This document shows, piece after piece, positions 22,101 to 34,895 of a DNA stretch of 64,000 nucleotides (the stretch's first letter is position 1; the number at the start of each line of letters is the position of its first letter). The notes under the pieces were generated by a model. It was not told where the DNA came from and did not search any database. It saw only the letters and a program-made list of their open reading frames with translations. Source of the DNA: Poa pratensis (taxonomy: Eukaryota > Streptophyta > Magnoliopsida > Poales > Poaceae). The translations under genes were made by a program, and so were the position numbers. The DNA is taken from NCBI GenBank assembly GCA_947311845.1, contig CAMZMU010000081.1:3568701-3632700 (forward strand), given 5' to 3'.

Positions 22101-24104
22101 TGTGCATACTCACTTTTCCACAAAATCAATGAATATAATGACTCTTTCAAAAGAATATTATTGTGGTATGGTTTTTGCCACACAATATAAGGAGTTCAGT
22201 GAAGTTTTTTCTAACAAGGTGTTTATCACATTATCTCTGTAATGGAGATGGATGTATAATTTTTACAAATGCATCCATTAATACATGGAGACATAATATC
22301 CTTAAAATAAATAACTTTTCTGCTCTATATTAGGTCGACTTTATTATTAGCATGTCAGCAGATATTTGGACACTGAAAAGTGCATTTGATGTCTTCAATT
22401 CTATTTCAGTGAACAAACTGTTGGTCAATAATATCTCAGCTTTAAGCAGTCTAGAAATTTTGGATAATAGTTGTATGGTTCCTTGGGACTACCACACCTT
22501 TATTTATGTTGTTAAAGATTTTAATTGGACTCTAATACGGGCTATGAACTCAGGCTCTTGTTAGAACATAATACTAACTCATCAATCAGCAAGGTGGGCA
22601 TGATATAATAGTCAAGGTTATCTTGTTACATGTTTCAATGCCCTAACTAGGATATGAACATTTACGGAGCCTACCGCCGCCAACTGTAGACGATACCATC
22701 ACCAACGGGCCAATAAGGAACGGGCTCCCACGTCCTTTATTGGTATTGCTGAGGGTTACAACTGAACAAAACTACAAATTCAGACTCATATTACACCCTA
22801 ACACAGTAACAATACTACTACATTATTCTAATCAAATCCTTTTTTATACCAGTATTTAATGATTTATCAGCCTTGCTAATATACTTGTACTCTTTTTTTA
22901 CCTAATCACTCGTTCAGGGCAGTAGCTAATATGGACATTAAGCTAGACTTTGTTCCCCCATGGTTGATCAACTTTATGTCAAGGCAACTTATTGGTAGCG
23001 GACATAAGCTGTACCAGAAGGTTAGTGACTTACCTTAATGTATAAGTGACATTAGTGAGGAATATGGACAACAATTCATACATTTCAGCTGTGGTGACAA
23101 CATGGATTTCTGTGAAAAAAACCGTGTGATACTTTACTTTGAATCATGATATTCTGGAAAACCATATGTCATGTTAAGCAATTGTTATTGGCTTTTCTGC
23201 AGGCTGTTAGTACTGTAGCCACTTCGATGAAGACTACAAGCAAGCTTTACGTGCACCACTTTATGCAAGAATGCGTGAGTACCAGTATTCTGTTGACAAG
23301 GGGAATGCGACTCCAGTTGAGAAAAATGCTAATGAAGTACTACCTGAGAATCCCACTATACATAACCCTTTGGCAGTTACTAATCTCGAACCAAGCAGTG
23401 AGATTGTTGAAGAGGATAGTGAACAGAACACATCATTCAAGGTGGATCATATTGCAACCAGCTTTTCTAACCAACCAGCCGAGCAAGCGCAACAAGTCAA
23501 AAGTGAACATTTTATTAGTCCTGAGGTAGAGCAGGCTCTGGGCATACTGGACACTGCTATTACAGTTCTCCAAGGCAACAGACCTGGAAACATCGGTGCC
23601 CTCAAAAAGTTTCTCAGTCATGGTGCAACTTCAGAAGAAGGCAGTGCCACCGGTTCAAGAAATTCACACACTAATATTCTCAATACAGACAATCTTCCAA
23701 ATGGATGTCCTCTTACCACGCCACCTCAAGATTCAAGGTATGCATTAAGAGATGTGAATACATTGTGTGTTAGATTTGAGTTACAGTGGATGATGAAACA
23801 GTTACGTGGTCACGGAGACACTAACATACAATACAATTTAACTTGTGTCTGCAGGGAGACCAGGCAAGCTTACTCCTTGCACGATGAGGAAGTGCGCGGC
23901 AGGGAGGAAGGTGCTTTCGACAGTGATTCTCCCCAAAACATGACCTCGTCTACCATAACAGCGACAAAAACAATGACATTGAGGAGCACTTTAAAGGTGC
24001 ATGAAGAAGAGAGCCTGAATGCCAACGGCCTCCGTCAGAACGGTTTCCATGGTGACAACGAGCCTAAGAGAGCAAAGAAATCAATAGGTGGCTTTGGTGC
24101 TTAA
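19120..24104 (+). CDS. START-domain (lipid-binding) protein, ten exons, one-base deletion in exon 9
   Basis: Exons: 19120-19261, 19675-19796, 20200-20308, 20643-20682, 21477-21566, 21670-21769, 21869-22008, 22918-23020, 23203-23737, 23855-24104 (TAA). The protein starts MEKRKGILELRDRMD. The START fold runs from LRVMYREGPDGTPFHTLL through CVSWESGLY, WFPQYNLPTFKI, VPWPVSEREALLHYFHF and GLPEAGDTIRMDVVGGFVLQ to LDFVPPWLINFMSRQLIG. There is no homeodomain. START proteins carry lipids or sterols in a hydrophobic pocket. Summed exon length is one base short of a multiple of three: at 23221-23226 one base is missing, so the ATC-DEDY-type motif shifts frame. As written, translation ends at 23529 (about 390 residues). 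Restoring frame would give about 543 residues, ending in a Lys/Arg-rich KRAKKS tail. The 117-base last intron is itself frame-neutral. Sequence error or recent pseudogene. Confidence 0.85.
20341..20590. mobile_element. Stowaway-like MITE in START gene intron 3
   Basis: 250 bp flanked by TA (20339-20340 and 20591-20592). Ends are CCTCCGTTCC and GGAAAGGAGGGAG. Internal inverted arms read AGAAAAAACTATT and AATAGTTTTTTCTATAAAC. Confidence 0.8.
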
Positions 24105-24364
24105 CACCGCACCATAGGATGGCCAGAGCCCATCGGAGTTAACCCTCGAATTTTGGATATATAGTAGAAAATAGGCATGCTACACAAATTGGTGGTTGGT
24201 CGAAAACCTCTAATCAAATGGGCTTCCGGAGGCAGCCTCTGATAGTTACAGAGAGGAGATCATGTATTTGATAATTTACAGCAGTCGTGTTGTTGTAACA
24301 TCATGTAAAACATAGTTATCCACAAAGGCTCTATTTTGGGACCGTCCTTGCTAATTTACTTGCA
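24105..24364 (+). other. 3' UTR/flank of the START gene
   Basis: AT-rich, no ORF. The truncated end of the chromovirus begins only 260 bases after the stop codon, so the transposon may supply or disturb the 3' end. Confidence 0.5.
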
Positions 24365-24544
24365 TACAAATATAGGTTCACCGAGTTTAAACATAATTTG
24401 GCAAGTTTGCCTTACAAACGTTTTGAATAGGTAAAAGAATCCTAGCCATCCATCTCAGCGAACCGGTAAGGAGAGATCTCAGTCGTCCGTTTACTGAATG
24501 TAGCGACTGGCGATGAATAGTTATCTGAACTTCAGGTCTTGACA
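24365..24544 (-). repeat. 3' LTR of the chromovirus, truncated
   Basis: 180 bp homologous to 35422-35554 plus 40226-40271. Its outer (left) 220 bases are missing compared with the 5' LTR. On the minus strand it starts TGTCAAGACCTGAAG, as the other does. Confidence 0.85.
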
Positions 24545-24559
24545 ATACCCCGCTGTCGA

Positions 24560-25739
24560 AACCAGACTTCAAAGATGGAATGTTGGAAATGTGGATTGGA
24601 TGAATGCTGCATCCTCCCAAGTAGCTTCAGCTGCTGTCATATTTTCCCAATGCACAAGCCACTGCGATACTGGAATGTCAGTCTTTCGAGGAACTTGCAT
24701 GTATTGCAATACTGCGATAGGAGCCACCTTGATCTTGCCGTCAGGAGTGAGTAGAGGAAGATTTGGATTAGGCACTGCCTTAGGTCCAATGTGTTTCTTG
24801 AGCCGATTAACGTGGAAGACATCATGGAGAAGTGAGCCAGCTGGTAACTGTAGTCTGAAACCAGGCCAACCTTTTGGAGCACACGGAAAGGACCATAATA
24901 CTTTGAAGATAGCTTGAGAGCATTACGCAGTCCGAGAGCAGTTTCTCGATAAGGTTGCATTTTTAGATATACCATGTCTCCCACTTCGAATTGCCTTTCA
25001 GTTCTTTTCATATCAGCATACTTCTTCATTTTCTTTTGAGCTTGTTGCAAATTCTGCTCCAGTGCCTTAAGTATTTGTTCCTTTTCTTGTAGAGTGACTT
25101 CAACTTCAGGCAAGACATCACATGGCACTGATATGTCATTGATGTGAGGAGGAGAATAGCCATACAAGGTTTCAAATGGTGTGCACTTGAGGGAAGTATG
25201 GTATGATGTGTTATACCACCATTCTGCGGCAGGTAACCAGTTTGCCCACTTTTTGGGTTCCTTGAATGCCATGCTGCGCAAATATTGTTCCAGGCACTGG
25301 TTGACACACTCAGTTTGGTCGTCAAACTCTGGATGGTACGTTGTGCTGAAATGAAGTTCACCTTGAGGGCTGCAAATAAGTCTTGCCAGAATTTGGATGT
25401 AAATATCCGATCCCTGACACTGACTATAATTTTAGGAGGGCCATGGAGCTTGAGAATTGTATCCATGAACACATCTGCTACTTGAGCTACTGTAAAGGGA
25501 TGTGAGAGAGGAAGGAAATGTGCGTACTTAGTCAGTCTGTCCACAACTACTAGTATGACATCCTTGCCTTTAGATTTCGGTAGCCCTTCAACGAAGTCCA
25601 TACTTATTTCTGACCATTTACTTCTAGGAATTTTGAGTGTGTCCAGTAGCCCAGGGTAATGAATCCGTTCAGTCTTTGATATCTGACAGATAGGACAAGC
25701 TGCAATTTTGTCAGCACAATATTGCTTCAGATTCGGCCA
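24560..25739 (-). pseudogene. Integrase and chromodomain of the chromovirus
   Basis: The integrase core reads MDFVEGLPKSKGKDVILVVVDRLTKYAHF with the first Asp, then LHGPPKIIVSVRD. The sequence then shifts frame to WYNTSYHTSLKCTPFETLYG and the GDMVYLKMQPYR, KYYGPFRVLQKVG segment. A chromodomain follows at 24775-24560 (VSQWLVHWENMTAAEATWED). The chromodomain steers insertion toward certain chromatin in this family. A stop near 25742 and two frameshifts disable it. Confidence 0.85.
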
Positions 25740-27196
25740 TTAAAACAATTGCTTCAGCCTGTGATATGTGACCCGGTTTCCCGAACGGCCGCCAAAGATT
25801 GAAGCATGAAACGAGTTGAAGACTTTGTCTTTGAAGTCAGTGGAGCTGCCAATGAGGATTCTATTCTTGTACCTGATGATTCCTGCTTGAAGCTTGTAAT
25901 GAGAAGTGTCCTCTGGGTGTACTGCTAGTTCTTGCAATAACTGAGTGCATTTCTCATCACCAACATAACTAGCAGCTATGTCTTGCATCCATAAAGGCAT
26001 TGTGGCCGAAATGGCTAGGCATGTTTCTTCTGGAGTAGTTTCATATTTCCTGGACAGGGTGTCAGCCGCAGTATTTTCGGTGCCCTTTTTGTACTCAATG
26101 GAGTAGTCGAACTCCAAAAGTTTGAGCATCAGTTTGTGTAGAATACCCTCCAACAGTCTCTGACTGGTGAGATATTTTAGGCTCTTTTAATCACTAACTT
26201 GAAAAGTAGTGTCTCCATTTCCTCAGTGCCTCTAGCATTGCGAGCGCCTCTTTTTCGTAAATGGACATTGCTGAAGCCTTTTGACCCAATGCTTTGCTAA
26301 AATATGCCAGAGGTCTTCCTTGCTGCATTAGTACTGCACCTAATCCTGACTCAGAAGCATCAGTCTCTAGGGTGAAAGGCAGCTGGAGCCTGGAAATTAG
26401 GTAAGGTTAGGACAGGAGGACTTGTCATTGCCTTCTTTAGTTGTTGGAAGGCATTTTATTGCTGTTATGTCCATTTAAATGAGTCTTTCTTGAGGACATC
26501 ATTAGGGGCCTACAAATTGATGCATAGCCTTCAATGAACCTTCTGTAATATCCAGTAAGGCCTAGTATTCTTCTGAGTTGCTTGAGAGTTTGAAGAGAGG
26601 ACCAATTCAATATTTCTTCTATTTTTGCGGGATCTGTTGCCACGCCAGCCCTGATAACACATGTCCCAGGTATTCTACTGATTCAGTAGCAAAAGCACAT
26701 TTGGACATTTTGGCTTTCAAGTTATGAAGTCGGAGAACTTGAAGGACCAATTGAAGGTGATGTCGGTGTTGGCCGAAGGACTTCCTGTAGACAAGAATGT
26801 CGTCGAAAAAGACCAGCACAAACTTTCTAAGGTGTGATGCAAAGATATTGTTCATGAGTTGCTGAAAGGTAGCTGGAGCATTCGTTAACCCAAACGGCAT
26901 CAAAAGATATCGTAGTGACCAAGGTGGGTACTAAATGATGTCTTAGCTATGTCAGCATGATGCATTATAATCTGGTGGTAACCGGAACGTAAGTCCAGTT
27001 TGGAGAAGACAGTTGCGCCTTGCAATTCATCTAGTAAATCCTCTATCACTGGGATAGGGTATTTGTTCTTCACAGTTAAGGCATTAAGTTGCCTATAATC
27101 GACACACAACTGCCAAGTCTTGTCCTTTTTTCTGACTAAAATGGCTGGTGAAGAATAGGGACTATTGCTGAGTTGAATTTTAGAGTTTTTTATCAT
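25740..27196 (-). pseudogene. Reverse transcriptase and RNase H of the chromovirus
   Basis: RT: WQLCVDYRQLNALTVKNKYPIP, FSKLDLRSGYHQI, MPFGLTNAPATFQ, VFFDDILVY (F-x-DD box), YLGHVLS, LRRILGLTGYYRRFI, spread over at least three frames between 27196 and 26437. The RNase H tail ends in YKKGTENTAADTLSR (about 26090). Multiple frameshifts and stops. Confidence 0.85.
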
Positions 27197-27407
27197 GTTC
27201 TGAACGAGTTCTTCAACTATATTTTTCTATTTGTGTGGCATCCGGTAAGGTCGAATGTTGGGTGGATCAGAACCTTCCTTGATAGGTATTTTATGACCAC
27301 AATCTCGATGTGGGGGGTAATCATTCAGGTTCATCAAATACATCTTTGTATTGTTCCAGTATATCCTGGACACGTGTCTTCAGAGTTGGATCTTGCTTTT
27401 TGTCCGA

Positions 27408-27959
27408 CTAATGAACTGGATTTTCCACTCTAATGAGATAAGCTGTAGCGCCAGAGAGTAAGAGTTTTGAACATGCTTTAGCAGAGATGAAAGTATTGTC
27501 CAGTGGTACTGCTCTATCCATTAGTGTACACCATTTTCCCTCCACTGTGAGAGCTACACTTCTTTGGTCCCAATCATAGTAATTAGGACTGTGAGCCTTC
27601 AGCCAATTAGCACCTAATACCATGTCATATCCTTTCAGTGGTAGCAGTCTGCAATTGTGAGTAAATTCATTGTTTTGTATCTAGAATTTACAGTTGGGTA
27701 TTTGGCCAGACGAAACCAATTCCCCTCCTCCAGCTACCAGAACTCTGTGGGTGTCCGTGGGTTCAATGTTCAACTTTGTTGTCTTGATGAATTTTGTGTC
27801 CAAGAATGTATTTGTGCGTCCTATGTCAATGAGAGCCACAGCACGTCGACCACCAATGTGAACTAACACCGATAGGGTAGTATCACTAGGAATTCCGTGC
27901 AATGCTTCAGCTGATATTTGCATACTTATTGTTGTTCCAGGTGGTTTGGCTGATTCTTG
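27408..27959 (-). pseudogene. Aspartic protease region of the chromovirus
   Basis: SVLVHIGGRRAVALIDIGRTNTFLD shows the protease strand with the catalytic D-S-G changed to D-I-G, so the enzyme would be dead. Downstream in another frame, VLGANWLKAHSPNYYDW is the conserved end of the domain. Confidence 0.75.
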
Positions 27960-28422
27960 TTCTGCAAGTTGAGTCTGCTGCAGCTCAGCTTCAGTTAGTG
28001 TAGCTTCAGCATCATGGAATGTTTCCTGTTGTTCAGGACTGTCCTCTGGATCACTGTGTTCTTGGAGTTGAATTACGTGCAACATGCTGAGCATTTTGGC
28101 ACATTTATGCCCATAAGACCATTGTTTTGGACAATACCAACATTTGCGCTTGTCTGGTTGTTTGTCCAGTACTGGACGCACTCGGTTGTCTCTGAACTGT
28201 TGGGGTGCTCTGAAAGTTGACTGTGTATTGCCTCTGCTAGAAATCACAGCTGCTGGTTGTCGCTTATTATTCGCCAAGAATGCTAGTTCCTGCTGTTTTG
28301 CATGATGATAAGCCATCTTCATGGTTGTTGGGGAGTGACTGCGGACCGCATGTTTGATTGTGTCTTTGAGTCCACTGATAAACCGGAGCACAAAGAAATT
28401 ATCAGTGAGAAAAGGATGATCT

Positions 28423-29785
28423 TGTAGGGAATCGGGGTAGGCTACGCTAGCACAAATCAAAATTTCTACCGCGATTATCCCAAGGAACCCCTGCAAGTAA
28501 TCGATCACGGAGCACGAATTACCTTTCGACGCGCAGTGCAGCGGAAGACTGTCGATGTAGCGTGCCGATGCCGTGTAGTCGTACTACTCCTTCTCCTCGC
28601 GATCCCACGAACAGCACCTCGCGGATCCCATGAACGGATCGTCCAAGCGCCCCAAGTGTGACGCCTCTATCGGTATCCACACATACATGGATGGAACACC
28701 GCGGTCGGCGTGCTAGCTCCGATGGCGCGATCTGGTGGAGAGAGTGCGGCGGCTAGGGTTTCCACTGGCGTGCCTTTTGCTGCCCACTCCTCTCTTATAT
28801 ATAGTCCTCCTAATGGGCTTCTATATTAGAGGCCCATTAGCACTATAAACCCAATAAGAGATGGATCATATCCAAACTCTGTTCCATACCCCTTAATTGT
28901 GTGACCCTATAGGTCACGTATAGATGGACATGGCGCGAGTACACTGCTCGACCAATAATCGGTAGCGGCCTCTAGCAAGACGTGCCGACTCCCAAATACA
29001 CGTAAAGATCATATCGGACGAACCTTCCACAATGTTGTACACTTGTTCCTTTTGCCTCACGATATTGATTAAGCTCAAGGTGAGAACTTGTTATCCTTGT
29101 AATAGCTCGATCATCTTTCTCGATATCCATGACGCGGAATCCCTGAAACACGGTTAACACTTAACCGAGAGTACGGCCATACATTTTCTGGATCCGGTCA
29201 TTCGAGTGGCCAAGATATATCTCTCCGTTGGACGGAGGGCAAATCCCATCTTGATCAACCATGACTTGCAGCATGTTTTGTGACAAAACCTAAGCTACCT
29301 TTATGGCTACCCTTTCACGGTGTAGCGTTGGATAGCCCCAAAGTAAAGCCCTTACGCATCCCAAGCTCACGCGAAGATCTCAGGTCTAAGGAATCAACAT
29401 ACACATTGTATGAGATCAGCTGATGACATGAAAGAACAGATATTCTCACAGTGTCTCATGGTGGGTCAGTCCAACTCCATGTTCGTAGCATGAGTCCACA
29501 TTATTGATCGACATCTCCATGTCAATGATCCGTGAAACATGATCATCCATCAATACATGTGCTAGTCACTAAATGATATGCCTCCCTCATATGATTGTTG
29601 ACCAGGAACCTATTTAGAATAATATCATAGAGATAATGGGTTTCACAAATGAATCACGTATTCAATAACCAATATCATGATAGTTTATTCAAGGGACGGA
29701 ATGACAATTATTCTTTTGTCAGAGATTCATAAACATGTGGAAATATCATCATCAATATGATTGCCTCTAGGGCATATTTCCAACA
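28423..29785 (-). mobile_element. Solo LTR of a copia element (BARE/Angela/WIS type)
   Basis: 1363 bp, perfect 5-bp target duplication GATCT (28418-28422 and 29786-29790). On the minus strand it begins TGTTGGAAATATGCCCTAG and ends CTACCCCGATTCCCTACA, the well-known termini of Triticeae BARE/Angela LTRs. It lies inside the chromovirus gag and left only one LTR after recombination. Confidence 0.9.
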
Positions 29786-30778
29786 GATCTCTCTTCAAGT
29801 TGATCATGTATTCTTCAAAGAGGTCTATGTATTGAGCCACAGTCTGTGTTTGTGTGAGGTACTGAAACTTTTCCATTGATTCTTGTTCAGTAGGGGCTGG
29901 AAACCTGTCGCTGAGCACTTGTTTAAACTGTTGCCAACGCACTTGATTGATGTTCAAACCATTGCTCAGGAGCCATGTCTTTGCTTTGCCACGGATGTGC
30001 GCATTGGCCAATTTAATCTTGTTGTCATTTGTGATTCCACTGACAGCAAACACGCTTTCACACTCTTCTAGCCAATTAGGAGCATTATCTCTGAAGAATA
30101 AGGGAAGCTCCAGACTGGGTGTTCTGATATAAGGCTCCTGACACGAGTTATTGCTTTGTTGCATAGGTGGTGGCGGTAACACAGGTTGAACTGGAGGTGT
30201 ATAGGTCGGGTGTGTGGCAGGTATGGAAGGCTGTGTTTGAGAGTAAGTATACATAGGTGCGAATTGTGGTTGTTGCTGTGGTGGGTAGTGGTAGTATCCA
30301 TGTGAAGGAGGGTAGTATTGTGGAATTGGCTACTGGGGTGAGTAGTAGGTTGAGGTACTGCTTTGAGGTACCATCTGCGAAGATGTGTACATGTTCGGGT
30401 TGGTGTGTGGAGTAGTAAGCTAGAAATTTTGCGAATTGGGTGGTGGAGTGGCTTGGGAAGCTTGTGGGGTGGTGAAAGTCGCCGAATTTGAGGTTAAATT
30501 GGCGTCAGTTTGTGGTATGAAAGGTGGTGGCTTGTGGGGTGGAGGTGGTAACTGTGGTGTCAGCGAATTGGGTGTAGTGACTTCTGGAATTGGGCTCAAG
30601 CTTGTTGATGGAGGTGGTGGTGTTGCGAATTGGTTCTGGGATGTGATGGACGGGGAGGCGGTGGTGACGGGTTTTGAAGGTTTCAAAGATAAGGCGATCT
30701 GCGCCACCATATCATTCAGATCCGACATCGTACGTTGGAGCCCATCAAGTGTGCTCTGCTGATGGTCAAGACGTCGGT

Positions 30779-33700
30779 TGTAGCGCCCTGACCCCGGAAC
30801 TATACAGAGATGTTGTGTGTCACTGGTCATGCGATACAACCGAAGGTTACTGGGCACACCACTCCCAGGCCAAAACCTTTGGCAGGCGTTGCTCGGAATG
30901 GATCATCGGCAACACAACACCTCGATTGATGCCATAACACATGCACAACTATCAATGTATAATAAAAGATCAAGACTGCGGAACATCTGGCACATCACAG
31001 GCTCTACTACTCAAAATATGTATTACAACTCATAACAGAGTGAAGGTACAAGATATTACAAATAGAGGTCGCACGACCCAACATTACATCACATAGCGAA
31101 AAACAAATTATGTTGTTCTAAACAACAAGATCCAAATTATGGCCTAAGAGGCCTTTAGATAAACATTCCTGACGCCAGCTGTTCCGAGACGTCCCAAACT
31201 GCCACCTGGGAACCCCAAACTACTCGTCGATGTCAACGTAGAAACCACCATCGGAAGTGATGAAGCTCACCTGAACCAAATATAGCAAGAATGAGTACGG
31301 ATGTACTCAACAAGACTTAATTAACCTATTATATATCTGCTTGTTCAGAGAGTATTTTTTTTAGATAAAGAGAATATATTAATACCAAGCAAATATCAAT
31401 TACACCCAGGCTCTACAACAACATAATGTCAAGAGCTAGTCGAGACACACAGCCAAAAGAAAAATAAAGAAAAAAAAAAAAAAAAACCCGTCGAACTGAT
31501 CAACGAAACAGCAGGAACTACCACCACCAAAGACTACACTCGGACCGCAAAAAGGCTCTCCAAGAACGACGCCTCCAGCAAGGTAACCGTGCACAAACAC
31601 CGTCGTCGCCTGATCATAGATCAAAGGTTTTCACCCCGAAAAAGTCTGACTGAACTCCAAGCAATGCCTTCAACAAGGAAACGGATATAGATCCGTCACT
31701 GCCAGATACAACCAGTGAAGGTTAGATCTAGAGTTTTCACCCTGGAAGTCAAAACTTTGTGCCCAAAAAGCACCACCAAGAAGAAGTCCCCATGTGTTGC
31801 CACCCCCGCTTGCCGAGACTGCTGCAAAACATCGATCACCCGGTTCACAGTCTTCACCACGTCAACTCGACTTCGTCATCACTTTGAAACTCGAACTCGA
31901 CATGAGTCATCGAGATTCACTTGTCATCTGGCACAACCATCTTAAACTTCTCCATTATTGTCAGCACCACGGTAATCGCAGCTAAAAGGCATGGCGTACA
32001 TCACGGTGCCAACAAATCAGTGGCTTGGCACCGACTGTCCATGTGCTATGGCGACAATGACCGGCAAAACCACGAACTCCACTGCAGTCATAAACTCGAT
32101 CCGGTCGCATAGACCAGACACGTTCGTGAGCGGCTGCCGGTGCGCTCAGATGATCTGACTCGTCGGAACTCTTCCAGCAAGCCAACATCATGGAACGAAC
32201 AATCCAGTACTCCAAATGGATAGATCCGTCGATCCAGAACTGAGCTAGCTAGCTTGCTTGCGCGCACGGCCGGAATCATTGATCGATGCAGTACTCCAAA
32301 AAAGATGGATCCATCGATCCAAAGATCCAGCCAGGGAGCAGCGAGAGGCACAATGGATCGATCGGTCGATCCAAACCTCCAGTACTCCTGCGCGCGAGGA
32401 CTTGCACGCCAGCACGGGGCTATGCACTTCCGCGCGGCCAATCCATGGATGGCCTCCAGCCGGACGTCAAGGTCAGATCAGATCGAGGACGAGGGATGAA
32501 GACTACCAAGGCTTATTAGAAAAAAACACGGAGGGGTGCCCCCCCGCCGCCGCCCACCGTTGGGTGCCCTCCTCCGGCGGCGACGAGGCGAAGGGAGGGA
32601 GTGGAGGGGTGGCCGGGCGATAGGTTTCCCTCGAGTCGCCCGACGAGGACGACGCGAGGGACGCGATGGAGTTGTTGTTTGATAGGTTTAGAGAGTATTT
32701 ATGAGGGCTATTTTGCGTAAAGCAATCCTTGTTTTCAAATCGAGAGAGGGGCGAAGCTCGTATAACAGATCTTTTCAAAAGGGGATAAGAGAGCTATAAC
32801 ACTACTTCATCATCATAATGGTATCCATCGAATCATCATCATCTGAACCTATTCATCAAGGCCACTTCCTCGACTCACCCTCGAGGAAGCGAACCTACAC
32901 ACTTGTTTTTTCAGGTTTTACGATAGGTTAATGCTGTTTATGATCTCTTAATCCGTCACCAAGTCGTCCATAACCGCGGACGCGGCTTTTCGAAAAGATT
33001 TAACCCAGCGGGGGTGTACAATGTTTACCACACGTACCGCCCGGCTCCTTGCCATCGAATTAGCTCTCTTCCTTGGAAAACCGCAGAGTGGGAACGGCTA
33101 CAACCTTTACCTTGCGTAACGCTATCCATGGGCAATCGGTGTGTGCGGAAGTCAAGGTTCAGGGCTCCAACCCCCTCGACCGCGGCCACGTTCCTATATT
33201 TCTTCTTTCAAAACTTTTTCCTTCATCAAATGGAAAGCCCGAACTAGAGAACCCACGGATAGAATTACGCAAGTTAGTTAGTCGATAGGGGTTCTTAGGC
33301 CCACGTATGGTTGCACACTCAGTCTTGGATCGAAGGCGAGAACTCGCTCCTAGGTGGCGAGAACGAGACAAAACACCACCAACCCACTGTGGCCTCTCAT
33401 CCAAGCCTTTAAACATGTTATACATATCACTGATCTTTCCACGTCATTTTTATCATACTAAGTTCATCCGCAACTCTGGTTCATCAACCGAATGGTCCAG
33501 AGCTAAGCAATTATGTATAACTAAGAGTAGCAAATATGGGCTTTGGCGATACACACAAAAGCACTATCTGGTTTGCTAGGGGCAGTGGATCAAGGTATTT
33601 AGGCAATGCATTAGATAGGAGAACTCTATTTATCGACCAAAATACATTGGAATCGTATGCAATGTACAAGAATCAAAACACTTTGAAATCACATATATGA

Positions 33701-34890
33701 GCAGATAAGAGATTATGCTTGCCTTGCTTCTTTGATAACCAACATATATAAATCTTCGGAAGTCTTCTTTGGACTTGATCGTCGATGATCAAGTAGACAA
33801 GTATTCGTCTGTGGTGTTGTCGATCTTGACTTCAGATTCGCATTCTACCGATAAGAACAACACCACAAAGAAAGGAAACAATCAACACATGGCATAATGC
33901 AATGCACATACAAGCATGTATGACATGACAAATTAAGATGTTGAATTTGAAACCTAAACATGAAGATCATTTTAAATGGAACGCGGGCGACCTTTTGGTG
34001 GCGGCGCCGCTACCTATTGGTCACCAGAGACGGTCCGGCGAAGACGATTTGCGGCGGCGAGCGGCAGCGAGCGGCGTGACGGCGAGCTAGCGAAGAACAG
34101 AGAGGGAAAAGAGGTCGGCGAGGTCTGCCTACTCACCCTGAAGACGCTCGTGTGCTGGGGGAAGCCGGAGGAAGTCGGGGAAGCGCAAATCGAGCGCGGC
34201 GAGCAGCGGCCGGCCTCGGGGAAGACGACCCCGCACAGCGGTTTCGAGGCCTCCCGGCACGCGATACTCGACGTGGATGGAGAGGAGGTCGAGGCGGTTC
34301 TTCTGGTAGTCTTCGATTCATCCGGGACGGCGTGACGCATCGGGGTGGCGACGGCTTCGGCCGTGCGTACAGGGGAAAAGAGAGGGAGAGAGGAAGGAGG
34401 CAAGTGGATGAGGAAGAGCAGGGACGCCGGGTCCTTATCCTCTACTTGGAGGGGCGACGAGGTGATTCGTGCTGGGAAATCGTCGACGTACGGCATGCCA
34501 CAGTGCTCTGTGTCTGCTAGCCAGAAGGGACAAAGGTTGAAGATGACCATTTTGCGAAAAGACCCTTGGTTTGTTTGAGAAATTGCAGAAAGACCCCTAG
34601 AACTAGGGTTTCCTGCACAATTTTCGAACAGAAACTTTGGGGAAATTTTAAGGGCATTTAGGAAGGTCAATAAATACCAGGAAAATTCATGGAGGTTCCC
34701 AATTTTATATAGAACCTTCCCATATTTTTAGTTTGAATTTTTGAAACCATTTGAATGGATATTGAAACAGAGAAAGCAGATAGCACTTTTGCTAATAACA
34801 CCTTAGGTTTAAAATGCAAATTTTTCTTAGTGAAAATTACATGATGCTCATGAATGCAATTCTACTTTATTACAAACATGGGCTGTTACA
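30779..34890. mobile_element. Large solo LTR or coding-free LTR element inside the chromovirus gag
   Basis: 4112 bp with ends TGTAGCGCCC and GGGCTGTTACA and a perfect 5-bp target duplication TCGGT (30774-30778 and 34891-34895). No second copy of either end was seen inside, and there is no gag-pol. After removing the nested LINE about 2.8 kb remain. Orientation uncertain. Long non-coding LTRs of this kind occur in Triticeae non-autonomous elements. Confidence 0.75.
31358..32689 (-). mobile_element. Internally deleted LINE nested in the 30779-34890 element
   Basis: Starts on the + strand with a T run (the poly(A) tail of the minus strand) and is bounded by AGAGAGTATT at 31347-31356 and 32690-32699, a 10-11 bp target duplication typical of non-LTR retrotransposition. 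The far end is GC-rich, like a LINE 5' region. The coding core is missing. Confidence 0.65.
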
Positions 34891-34895
34891 TCGGT

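Noticed and set aside
30436..30857. + strand ORF and its neighbours
   Set aside because: Antisense shadow of the Pro-rich chromovirus gag linker read on the minus strand.
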